In this document: positions 15,074-22,167 of the stretch, piece by piece | How the letters are laid out: each line of letters starts with the position of its first letter | Position numbering within the stretch: the stretch's first letter is position 1 | Assembly (NCBI RefSeq): GCF_000878135.1 | Contig: NZ_JXQZ01000004.1 | Location: forward strand, 1-38,368 | From: Frigoribacterium sp. MEB024 | GTDB taxonomy: Bacteria; Actinomycetota; Actinomycetes; Actinomycetales; Microbacteriaceae | Length of the DNA: 38,368 nt | Direction: 5' to 3' | Translations under genes and position numbers: made by a program | The notes under the pieces: generated by a model | The model's database searches: none | Told to the model about the DNA's origin: nothing | The model's input: only the letters and a program-made list of their open reading frames with translations

Positions 15074-16222
15074 TCAGCGCGAGCGGGGCAGGGTCGCTCG
15101 CAGCGCCTCCTCGTAGGCGTCGCAGACGGACCGCCAGGTGTAGGCGTCCGCAGCACGAGCGAGGGCCGCCTCGCTGAGGCGCTGCTGCTCGGCGGGGTCG
15201 TCGAGCAGCGCGGTGACGGCGGCGGCGATGGCGGCGGGCTCGGGCGCCACCAGGACGCCGGCACCGTCGAGCACCTCGCGGTTGTAGACGGTGTCGCGCG
15301 CGACGACGGGGGCGCCCGCGAACATGGCCTGCACCAGTGCGGGGTTCGTGCCGCCGACGCTGTGGCCGTGGAAGTAGGCCCCGGCGTGCTGCCAGAGAGC
15401 GTGCAGACGGTCGTCGTCGCTGACGTGACCGAGCCAGGTCACGCGGTCGTCCTCGTCGGCCAGGCCGCGCACGAGCTCGTCGAGCTCGCCGCCGTAGCCG
15501 GTCGAGCCGACGATGACCACGTCGTGCCGCTCGGCGATCGCGCGGGCCGCCTCGACGAACTCGACCACGGTGTTCTCGGGGACGAAGCGTGCGACGACGA
15601 GGGCGTACCCCCGGTGTCGCTGGCCCGGCTCGACCGGCAGGTCGCGGACCGGGTCGCCGCCGTAGGGGATGAACAGGCCGTCCACGCCGAAGTCGGCCTG
15701 CCAGCGCCGGACGATCTCGCGGGCGTCGCAGATCAGCCCGTTCGCGAAGCGCGCGCTGGCCTTGGCTCCGAGGCGGAACACCGTCTTCGCCGCGCGTCCC
15801 CACTTGGCACGCTCCCACTCGATGCCGTCCACGTTGACCAGGACGGGGATGCCGCGCAGCCTGAGCAAGGGCAGCCAGAAGCCGTTGGCCACGTTCATCA
15901 CGAGGGCCGCGTCGGGCCGGCGCACGAGGGCGTCCAGCACGGCGGTGAGGCCGTAGCTCAGGGTGCTGAGGGACTTGCTCTCGACGCCCTTCGTCAGGCG
16001 GGAGGTCACGCGACGGTCGCGGGCGGGGTCGTCGTCGCGCGTCGACCCGTCGCGACCGTAGACCGTGACGTCCCAGCCGGCGTCGACCAGGGCGGGGGCG
16101 ATCCGGCGCACCGCGGTCTCGAACCCGCCGTAGTAGCTGGGGTAACCGCGGGTGCCGATGACGGCGACCGACGGACGGCCGGTGGGAGCGTGACGGCGGC
16201 GGCGGCGGAGGCGTGCGGGCAA
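15074..16222 (-). CDS. Glycosyltransferase with DUF1972-type N-terminus
   Basis: This is a 382-residue GT-B protein. The N-terminal SVAVIGTRGYPSYYGGFETAVRRIAPALV is characteristic of DUF1972-type transferases (rhamnosyltransferase-like group). The C-terminal half has GYALVVARFVPENTVVEFVEAARAI, VTWLGHVSDDDRLHALWQHAGAYFHGHSVGGTNPALVQAMFAGAPVVARD and ends WRSVCDAYEEAL. The start is uncertain: TTG 16222 is my choice, since upstream codons in this frame are Arg/Pro-rich; a GTG further upstream (near 16270) is possible. It transfers a sugar from a nucleotide donor in the cytosol, probably for cell-surface glycan. It stands apart from the EPS cluster, between two operators, and its own promoter is not clear. 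A terminator hairpin separates it from xylA. Confidence 0.82.
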   Translation of the reverse strand: MPARLRRRRRHAPTGRPSVAVIGTRGYPSYYGGFETAVRRIAPALVDAGWDVTVYGRDGSTRDDDPARDRRVTSRLTKGVESKSLSTLSYGLTAVLDALVRRPDAALVMNVANGFWLPLLRLRGIPVLVNVDGIEWERAKWGRAAKTVFRLGAKASARFANGLICDAREIVRRWQADFGVDGLFIPYGGDPVRDLPVEPGQRHRGYALVVARFVPENTVVEFVEAARAIAERHDVVIVGSTGYGGELDELVRGLADEDDRVTWLGHVSDDDRLHALWQHAGAYFHGHSVGGTNPALVQAMFAGAPVVARDTVYNREVLDGAGVLVAPEPAAIAAAVTALLDDPAEQQRLSEAALARAADAYTWRSVCDAYEEALRATLPRSR

Positions 16223-16294
16223 GGTCGGTGTCCGTTCGGTCGGGCGGGGTGCTCCTGCACGGTAGCGCACGACGGGACCTGCCCGAGATGACAC

Positions 16295-16330
16295 GACTCG
16301 CCGCTCACGTCCTGGCGTGAGCGGCGAGTC
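16295..16330. terminator. 15-bp perfect hairpin downstream of xylA
   Basis: GACTCGCCGCTCACG (16295-16309) pairs perfectly with 16316-16330 around a 6-nt loop. It is 24 bp past the xylA stop in the direction of transcription and should end xylA transcripts before the glycosyltransferase gene. There is no strong T-tract on either side. Confidence 0.8.
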
Positions 16331-16353
16331 GCCACCGTTCGGAGGGTGGCCGT

Positions 16354-17544
16354 CTAGCGAGCGCCCATCAGGTGCTCGAGGGCGAGCTGCTGCAGGCGCA
16401 CGAAGCCGTAGCCGTGTCCACCGAAGTGGGCGTCGGCGTCGAAGTCCTCGTAGGAGGCGCGGTCGGCGAGCAACTGCTCGTAGCCTTCGCCGTCGGCGAG
16501 GGTGTTCACCGAGAGTTCGGCGACCTGGCTGGCGACCAGGGCCTCCTGCACCTCGGGGTCGGCGCGGAACGCCTGCGCGCGCTCCTTGAGGAGCAGGTAC
16601 ATCCGCATGTTGGCGGCCGCGGACTCCCACACGCCGTCGATCGTCTCGGTGCGCGAGGGCTTGTAGTCGAAGTGGCGCGGGCCGTCGTAGGTCGGTCCGC
16701 CCTGGGGCGAGCCGTGCTCGAGCAGGTCGACGAGCGAGAAGGCGTTCTGCAGGTCGCCGTGGCCGAACACGAGGTCCTGGTCGTACTTGATGCCGCGCTG
16801 GCCGTTGAGGTCGATGTGGAACAGCTTGCCCTGGTACAGCGCCTGGGCGATGCCGGCCGTGAAGTTCAGCCCGGCCATCTGCTCGTGACCGACCTCGGGG
16901 TTCACGCCGGCCATCTCGGGGTGCTCGAGCGTCTCGATGAACGCGATGGCGTGCCCGAGGGTCGGCAGCAGGATGTCGCCGCGGGGCTCGTTGGGCTTGG
17001 GCTCGATCGCGAAGCGCAGGTCGTAACCCTTGTCGAGCACGTACTGCGAGAGCATGTCGACGCCCTCCTTGTAGCGCGAGAGGGCGGCCTGCACGTCCTT
17101 GGCGCTGTCGTACTCGGCACCCTCACGGCCGCCCCACATGACGAAGGTCTTCGCGCCGAGCTCGGCGGCGAGGTCGATGTTGCGCAACACCTTGCGCAAG
17201 GCGAAACGACGGACGCCGCGGTCGTTCGAGGTGAAGCCGCCGTCCTTGAAGACGGGTGCGCTGAAGAGGTTCGTGGTGACCATCGGCACGACGATGCCGG
17301 TCGCGTCGAGCGCGCCCTTGAGGCGGTCGATCTGCTTCTGGCGCTCGGCGTCGGTCGAGCCGAAGGCGAACAGGTCGTCGTCGTGGAAGGTCAGTCCGTA
17401 GGCGCCGAGACGGTCGAGGTTCTCGACGGCCTCGACGACGTCGAGCTGCGGGCGGGTCGGGCCGCCGAAGGGGTCCGAGCCGTTGTAGCCGATCGTCCAG
17501 AGGCCGAACGAGAACTTGTCTTCGCGGGTGGGGGTGGTGGACAT
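16354..17544 (-). CDS. xylA: Xylose isomerase
   Basis: This 396-residue class I xylose isomerase (D-xylose to D-xylulose, cytosolic, Mg/Mn/Co-dependent) has all catalytic positions at the Streptomyces numbering. His54 and Asp57 are in TFHDDD. Glu181 and Lys183 are in [10 protein letters not shown]. Glu217 and His220 are in NPEVGHEQM. Asp245, Asp255 and Asp257 are in [18 protein letters not shown] 17544 is chosen over an upstream in-frame codon at 17577 because it places residues at the family positions and has a GGAAGGGA Shine-Dalgarno sequence. It is divergent from the LacI regulator and monocistronic, ended by a hairpin. The upstream region contains two candidate operators. Its partner xylulokinase lies about 9 kb away on the same strand. 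Confidence 0.97.
   Translation of the reverse strand: MSTTPTREDKFSFGLWTIGYNGSDPFGGPTRPQLDVVEAVENLDRLGAYGLTFHDDDLFAFGSTDAERQKQIDRLKGALDATGIVVPMVTTNLFSAPVFKDGGFTSNDRGVRRFALRKVLRNIDLAAELGAKTFVMWGGREGAEYDSAKDVQAALSRYKEGVDMLSQYVLDKGYDLRFAIEPKPNEPRGDILLPTLGHAIAFIETLEHPEMAGVNPEVGHEQMAGLNFTAGIAQALYQGKLFHIDLNGQRGIKYDQDLVFGHGDLQNAFSLVDLLEHGSPQGGPTYDGPRHFDYKPSRTETIDGVWESAAANMRMYLLLKERAQAFRADPEVQEALVASQVAELSVNTLADGEGYEQLLADRASYEDFDADAHFGGHGYGFVRLQQLALEHLMGAR
16452..16461 (+). repeat. Copy of interspersed AGGAGGCGCG decamer
   Basis: This is an exact copy inside the xylA coding region. Confidence 0.6.
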
Positions 17545-17602
17545 CGGTGTCCCTTCCAGGGTCGAGCGGGCGGTCACGTGGGGCGATCCCGCCCCTGCGT
17601 GA

Positions 17603-17621
17603 ATGTTGTGAGACTCAACAT
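17603..17621 (-). promoter_or_regulatory. ATGTTG-N7-CAACAT palindrome over xylA -10 region
   Basis: A 19-bp palindrome with 6-bp arms lies between xylA and the LacI gene. On the minus strand its edge forms TATGTT (17622-17617), a fitting -10 box for xylA with the start near 17610 and a leader of about 65 nt. A repressor here would block xylA. It could equally belong to the XylR/ROK or LacI system; which protein binds is unknown. Confidence 0.5.
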
Positions 17622-17658
17622 ATCCGGTCGTCGCGTCGATCGGAAGGGGCGCGGGTCA

Positions 17659-17679
17659 TTTGTCGCGGGCTCCCACAAA
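17659..17679. promoter_or_regulatory. Candidate ROK/XylR operator, xylA side
   Basis: A 21-bp palindrome has ends TTTGTCG and CCACAAA, with a 7-bp centre. TTTGT and ACAAA arms are 11 bp apart. An almost identical site with the same spacing lies upstream of xylB (28135-28155); 15 of 21 bases match. A/T-rich arms of this kind are rare in the window. The shared site links the two xylose-catabolic genes. Confidence 0.7.
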
Positions 17680-17683
17680 AGAC

Positions 17684-17713
17684 TTGCGCGCCGCGTCGCG
17701 GCTGTCGTAGTGT
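17684..17713 (+). promoter_or_regulatory. Promoter of LacI-family regulator gene
   Basis: TTGCGC (17684-17689), an 18-bp spacer and TAGTGT (17708-17713) face the LacI gene. The start would be near 17720. The palindrome GTCGAAGCGCTTC begins eight bases past it, in the transcribed leader. Confidence 0.65.
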
Positions 17714-17727
17714 CTCGACCCGCGGCG

Positions 17728-17740
17728 GTCGAAGCGCTTC
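17728..17740. promoter_or_regulatory. LacI-family operator in front of its own gene
   Basis: GTCGAAGCGCTTC contains the perfect 10-bp palindrome GAAGCGCTTC with a central CG, typical of LacI/GalR operators. The near-identical CGTCGAAACGCTTCGACG lies upstream of the transporter gene. Position downstream of the promoter implies repression by roadblock or autoregulation. Confidence 0.7.
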
Positions 17741-17773
17741 CGCATCCGTTCGACATCCGACAGCGAGGTCATC

Positions 17774-18790
17774 ATGACGACGATCCACGACGTGGCCCAG
17801 GCCGCCGGTGTGTCGATCTCGACGGTCTCGTACGCCCTGTCCGGCAAGCGTTCGATCGCGGCGTCGACCCGGCAGCGGGTCACCGACGCCGTCGAGCGGC
17901 TCGGCTACCGACCCCATGCCGGAGCCCGCATGCTCGCCGGCGCCCGGACCAACATCCTGGCGCTCAGCGCGCCGATCCGGCCCGACAACCACCAGCCCAC
18001 CCAGATGCGGTTCGTCACCGCCGTCGTCGAGGCGGCTCGTCGTCGGGACTACGACGTGCTGCTGCTCGCCACCGACGACGAGGTGTCGGGCATCCGTCGC
18101 GTGGCCTCGAGTTCGCTCGTCGACGGCGTCGTCGCGATCGGCGTGGCGACCGTCGACGAACGCGTCGACCTCGTCCGCGAGCTCGACCTGCCGGCCGGCT
18201 TCATCGGCATCCCACAGGGCGTCGACGACCTCGCCTGCATCGACCTCGACTTCGCCGCAGCTGCCGCCGAGAGCGTCGATCGCCTGGCCGACGCCGGGCA
18301 CCGGTCCATCGGCGTCATCGGCCACCCGGCGTCGTACGGCGAGCGTGACACCGGCTTCATCCGTCGCTTCGACGACGCCTTCGCCACCCGCGCCGACGGC
18401 CGCGGTGTCGAGACCCTGACCGTGGCGGCGGACCTCGGGCGGGCGTCGGCCGTCCGGGCGTTCGACGACCTCCGCGAGCGGTTGCCGGGCATGACCGCGC
18501 TCGTGCTGCACTGCAGCGAGCCCACCGCCGAGGCCGTCCTCCAGCGCGTCCGGCGCCTCGGGCTCGAGATACCTCGGGACCTCTCGGTGCTGGCGGCCTG
18601 TGCCAGCTACCCCGCCGACGAGTTCGAGCCGGCCCTCGACACCATCCCGCTGCCGATCGACGAGATGTGCTCCCGGGCGGTCGAGGCCGCCTTCGAGCGG
18701 ATCGACGGCCGTCTCGACACGGGCGTCGAGCTGATCGCACCCACCTATCTGGCGAAGGGCTCGGTCTCCGGGCCGGCCCGCGCCTCCTGA
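17774..18790 (+). CDS. LacI-family transcriptional regulator of sugar uptake
   Basis: This 338-residue protein has an N-terminal LacI helix-turn-helix (TIHDVAQAAGVSISTVSYALSG) and the hinge-helix region (YRPHAGARMLAGARTNILAL). A periplasmic-binding-protein-like effector domain follows, with DGVVAIGV, GHRSIGVIGHP and RDLSVLAACASYPADEFEPALDTIPLP. The ATG follows an AGCGAGG Shine-Dalgarno sequence. It is transcribed toward the ABC transporter, 142 bp upstream of the binding protein gene. The two matching palindromes (17728 and 18881) strongly suggest that it controls both itself and the transporter/GH31 genes, probably induced by the imported xyloside. Its last codons fall in a copy of the decamer, giving the terminal Arg-Ala-Ser. 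Confidence 0.92.
   Translation: MTTIHDVAQAAGVSISTVSYALSGKRSIAASTRQRVTDAVERLGYRPHAGARMLAGARTNILALSAPIRPDNHQPTQMRFVTAVVEAARRRDYDVLLLATDDEVSGIRRVASSSLVDGVVAIGVATVDERVDLVRELDLPAGFIGIPQGVDDLACIDLDFAAAAAESVDRLADAGHRSIGVIGHPASYGERDTGFIRRFDDAFATRADGRGVETLTVAADLGRASAVRAFDDLRERLPGMTALVLHCSEPTAEAVLQRVRRLGLEIPRDLSVLAACASYPADEFEPALDTIPLPIDEMCSRAVEAAFERIDGRLDTGVELIAPTYLAKGSVSGPARAS
18779..18788 (-). repeat. Decamer copy forming the 3' end of the LacI gene
   Basis: CGCGCCTCCT supplies the last codons (Arg-Ala-Ser) and the first base of the stop codon TGA. The ROK repressor gene ends the same way at 25759-25768. Confidence 0.7.
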
Positions 18791-18880
18791 ACGTCCACCG
18801 ACCGCACCACCGCAACAACGCAGCACCGCACCACCGCACCACCGTCATCCGACGGACAGAACACATCGCTCCACGCCGAT

Positions 18881-18898
18881 CGTCGAAACGCTTCGACG
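18881..18898. promoter_or_regulatory. LacI-family operator upstream of transporter operon
   Basis: CGTCGAAACGCTTCGACG is an 18-bp palindrome with only the central pair of positions mismatched. It shares GTCGAARCGCTTC with the site at 17728-17740. It lies 34 bp before the start of the binding-protein gene. No clear -10/-35 was seen in the 18791-18931 spacer, which carries short ACC/GCACC repeats. Confidence 0.75.
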
Positions 18899-18931
18899 GC
18901 CCGCAGGGGGCTTCTACGAGGAGGTAGACAC

Positions 18932-20227
18932 ATGAAGAAACGACGCATCGTCGCCGTCGGGACGGCCCTCGCGGCCACCGCGGCCCTGCTGACCGGCTGC
19001 TCGGCCGGCAGCGGAGGGTCCTCCGACCCCAACGTGCTGAAGCTCTGGCACTTCGAGAGCGAGACCAGCGCGATGGGCATCGCCTGGGACCAGGCCATCA
19101 AGACCTTCGAGGAAGAGACCGGTGCGAAGGTCGAATTCGAGGAGAAGAGCTTCGAGCAGATCCGTTCGACCGCCAGCCAGGTGCTCAACTCGAACGAGGC
19201 GCCCGACATCCTCGAGTACAACAAGGGCAACGCCACGGCGGGCCTGCTCGCGAGCCAGGGGCTGCTCGCGAACCTCGACGACGCCGTCGACGAGTACGGC
19301 TGGGACGACGACCTCGCCCCGTCGATCGCCACGACCTCGAAGTACGACGAGAAGGGCGTCATGGGCTCGGGCAGCTGGTACGGCATCCCGAACTACGGCG
19401 AGTACGTCGAGGTGTACTACAACAAGGACGCCTTCGCCGAGCAGGGCATCGCGGTGCCCACGACGTACGACGAGTTCGAGGCGGCCCTGCAGACCTTCGC
19501 CGACGCCGGCATCACGCCGCTCGCCGAGGCCGGTGGCGAGTACCCGCTCGGGCAGTTGTTCTACCAGCTGGCCCTCTCGAAGGCCGACCGCTCGTTCGTC
19601 GACGACTACCAGCTCTACGAAGGTGACGTCGACTGGCAGGGCCCTGAGCTGACCTACGCCGCCGACAAGCTGAAGGAGTACGTCGACAACGGCTGGATCT
19701 CGAAGGACGTCACCGGCATCAAGGCGGAAGACATGGGCACGACCTTCATGAGCGGCGGGGCGCCGATCATGGTCTCCGGCAGCTGGTGGGCCGGGCGGGT
19801 CGCCGACGAGGCGACCTTCGACTGGGGCACCTTCCTGTTCCCCGGCAGCGACATGGCACCGGGGTCGGGTGGCAACCTCTGGGTCGTCCCCGAGAACGCG
19901 GCCAACAAGGACCTCGCGTACGAGTTCATCGACATCACGATGCGCCCCGAGATCCAGAACCTCATCGGGAACAACGGCGGCGTGCCGGTCAAGGCCGACC
20001 CGGCCGACATCACCGATCCGAAGAGCCAGGAGCTCATCGCGAACTTCAACACCCTGCTCGACCGCGACGGCCTGGCGTTCTACCCGGACTGGCCCACGCC
20101 GACCTTCTACGACCAGCTGGTCGCCGGCACCCAAGAACTCGTCAACGGCACGACCACGCCGGACGAGATGCTGACCACCCTGGGCGACCAGTACCAGAGC
20201 GGCGTCGACGACATCACCGGGAAGTAG
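18932..20227 (+). CDS. ABC sugar transporter substrate-binding lipoprotein
   Basis: This 431-residue protein has a lipoprotein signal peptide (charged MKKRR, hydrophobic core, lipobox LLTGC with Cys23), so it is exported and anchored to the outer face of the membrane. The mature part fits the extracellular solute-binding protein family 1 (LKLWHFESETS, YYNKDAFAEQGIAVPTTYDEFEAAL, MSGGAPIMVSGSWWAGRVAD, GSGGNLWVVPENAANKD). ATG 18932 follows a GAGGAGG Shine-Dalgarno sequence. It is the first gene of an operon with two permeases and an alpha-xylosidase, so the ligand is probably an alpha-xyloside. No ATPase gene is present, as is usual for this class, where a shared MsiK-like ATPase serves several importers. 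Confidence 0.92.
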   Translation: MKKRRIVAVGTALAATAALLTGCSAGSGGSSDPNVLKLWHFESETSAMGIAWDQAIKTFEEETGAKVEFEEKSFEQIRSTASQVLNSNEAPDILEYNKGNATAGLLASQGLLANLDDAVDEYGWDDDLAPSIATTSKYDEKGVMGSGSWYGIPNYGEYVEVYYNKDAFAEQGIAVPTTYDEFEAALQTFADAGITPLAEAGGEYPLGQLFYQLALSKADRSFVDDYQLYEGDVDWQGPELTYAADKLKEYVDNGWISKDVTGIKAEDMGTTFMSGGAPIMVSGSWWAGRVADEATFDWGTFLFPGSDMAPGSGGNLWVVPENAANKDLAYEFIDITMRPEIQNLIGNNGGVPVKADPADITDPKSQELIANFNTLLDRDGLAFYPDWPTPTFYDQLVAGTQELVNGTTTPDEMLTTLGDQYQSGVDDITGK

Positions 20228-20229
20228 CC

Positions 20230-21228
20230 GTGACCTCCCTCGACACCCGACCCGGTGCCAGGGAGGCGCGCCCCCGTCGCGAGGGCCGACGCACGTCGTC
20301 GGCCCTCCCGCCGGAGGAGAGCCTCCTGCCCGGAGCCCGCCGCGCGGGCTTCTGGCTGTACCTGATCCCCGGCTTCGTCCTGTTCACCGTCGTGATCCTG
20401 GTCCCGCTGATCTGGAACGTCTACCTCAGCTTCACCGACTACCGCGGCATCCGCCCACCGACCTGGGCGGGGCTCGACAACTGGCGCGAGCTGATGAGCG
20501 ACGACCGGTTCTGGACGTCCTTCCTCAACAGCGTCTTCCTGATCATCGCGATGGTGGTCGTCCCCACGGTGCTGGGCCTGCTGCTCGCCGCGATGCTCTT
20601 CGACCTCATCGGCCGAAAGTTCGGCGGCCGTCTCGCGTCGTTCCTGCGGGCGACCTACTACCTGCCGCAGATCCTGCCCGTGGCGATCGCCGCGATCGTC
20701 ATCGGCTGGATACTCCGCCCCGAGAACGGCGCCCTCAACACCGTGCTCGACGCGGTGGGGCTGGGCGCCCTGCAGCACAACTGGCTCGGCAGCCCCGACA
20801 CCGCCCTGCTCAGCATCATGGTGGTGATGGTCTGGGTGCAGCTCGGCTATCCCGTCGTCATCTTCATGGCCGCCCTGCAACGGGTCGACCCCGAGCTGTA
20901 CGAAGCCGCCGAACTCGACGGCGCCGGCTGGTTCCAGCGGTTCCGGGCGATCACGGTCAGCATCATCCGCCCCGAGATCTTCGTCGTCGTGCTGACCTGC
21001 ACGATCGCCGCGCTGAAGGTCTTCGGGCCGATCTACGCCCTGACCCGCGGCGGCCCCGGCGACTCGACGATCGTGCCGAGCTACTACGCGTACAGCGAGT
21101 TCTTCCAGAGCCAGCAGGTCGGCTACGGCGCGACCATCGCGACGGCGCTGACGCTCGTCATCGTCGTCATCACGATCTTCTTCATCCGGGCACAGAACCG
21201 GGTCGAACGAGCAGAGAGGGACCGCTGA
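20230..21228 (+). CDS. ABC sugar transporter permease, MalF-like
   Basis: This 332-residue inner-membrane protein starts at GTG 20230, two bases after the binding-protein stop. A basic Pro/Arg-rich N-terminus precedes six membrane helices, the first at GFWLYLIPGFVLFTVVILVP. The EAA loop is ELYEAAELDGAGWFQRFRAI, which contacts the ATPase. NNWREL-like and TFPxYALTRGGPGDST-like stretches (FGPIYALTRGGPGDSTIVPSYYA) match family-1 carbohydrate permeases. Stop TGA overlaps the next ATG by one base. It forms the heterodimeric channel with the next gene. Confidence 0.92.
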   Translation: MTSLDTRPGAREARPRREGRRTSSALPPEESLLPGARRAGFWLYLIPGFVLFTVVILVPLIWNVYLSFTDYRGIRPPTWAGLDNWRELMSDDRFWTSFLNSVFLIIAMVVVPTVLGLLLAAMLFDLIGRKFGGRLASFLRATYYLPQILPVAIAAIVIGWILRPENGALNTVLDAVGLGALQHNWLGSPDTALLSIMVVMVWVQLGYPVVIFMAALQRVDPELYEAAELDGAGWFQRFRAITVSIIRPEIFVVVLTCTIAALKVFGPIYALTRGGPGDSTIVPSYYAYSEFFQSQQVGYGATIATALTLVIVVITIFFIRAQNRVERAERDR

Positions 21229-22142
21229 TGGCCACGACCGTCGCGCCGCCGGTGAAAGACGACCGCATCCGTCCCGCGGTGCCCAGCCCGCGCCTCCCGA
21301 AGGCCGATCGACGGGGGCGCAAGAAGACGGCCACCGACTGGCTGATCCTCGGCGCGGCGATCGCCTTCGGCGTGCTGATCGCCCTGCCGTTCCTGTTGAT
21401 CCTCGTCAACTCGTTCAAGTCGCCCGCCGACTACACGGCCGGTGGGCCGCTCAGCCTGCCGACATCGCTGTACTTCGACGGCCTCGTGGACTTCTGGAAC
21501 CGTGTCGAGTTCCCCGCCAAGCTCTGGAACAGCTTCGTCATCGCCGGGCTGGTGGCCCTGTTCGCCGTGGTCATCTCGGTGTTCAACGCCTACGCGCTCG
21601 GCATCGGTCGGGTGCGCGGTCGCACCTGGATCATCGTGCTGTTCCTGCTGGCGAACATGCTGCCGCAGGAGGCCCTGCTCTACCCGCTGTACTTCATGTT
21701 CAAACAGGTGGGCCTCTACGACAACATCTGGGCGGTCATCATCATCTTCACGGTGATCCAGAGCGCCTTCGGCACCTACCTGCTCTCGAGCGTGTACGGC
21801 ACGTTCCCGAAAGAGGTGCTCGAGGCGGCGTCGCTCGACGGGGCGAGCCGGTGGCAGATCCTCTGGCGGGTCATCGTGCCGATCAGCCGGCCGACCCTGT
21901 CGGTGCTCGCGATCTTCTTCTTCATCTGGACCTGGAACGAGTTCCTCATCCCGCTCACCTTCCTGGTCTCGAACGGCAACCAGACGGTCCCCGTCGCCAT
22001 CACCGCCCTGCAGGGCGACCGGCTGATGGACGTCACCACGACGAGCGCGTCGGCCCTGCTCGGGTTGATCCCCACGCTCGTCTTCTTCCTGATCTTCCAG
22101 CGCACCCTGACCCGCGGCATCACGGCCGGCGCGGTCAAGTGA
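21228..22142 (+). CDS. ABC sugar transporter permease, MalG-like
   Basis: This 304-residue inner-membrane protein's ATG overlaps the previous stop (TGATG). The first helix is DWLILGAAIAFGVLIALPFL; the EAA loop is EVLEAASLDGASRWQILWRV, followed by IVPISRPTLSVLAIFFFIWTWNEFLIPL, the conserved MalG-type stretch. The C-terminal TRGITAGAVK is typical of this subunit. It is the second half of the channel. The alpha-xylosidase gene begins 26 bp later with its own GAAAGG Shine-Dalgarno-like sequence, so all four genes are likely one transcript. Confidence 0.92.
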   Translation: MATTVAPPVKDDRIRPAVPSPRLPKADRRGRKKTATDWLILGAAIAFGVLIALPFLLILVNSFKSPADYTAGGPLSLPTSLYFDGLVDFWNRVEFPAKLWNSFVIAGLVALFAVVISVFNAYALGIGRVRGRTWIIVLFLLANMLPQEALLYPLYFMFKQVGLYDNIWAVIIIFTVIQSAFGTYLLSSVYGTFPKEVLEAASLDGASRWQILWRVIVPISRPTLSVLAIFFFIWTWNEFLIPLTFLVSNGNQTVPVAITALQGDRLMDVTTTSASALLGLIPTLVFFLIFQRTLTRGITAGAVK

Positions 22143-22167
22143 CGCGTTCCACCCCGAAAGGCTCCAC

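Noticed and set aside
18791-18931. ACC/GCACC short repeats before the transporter as a CRISPR or coding region
   Set aside because: No regular spacer-repeat structure and no open frame with domain content; only a low-complexity leader.
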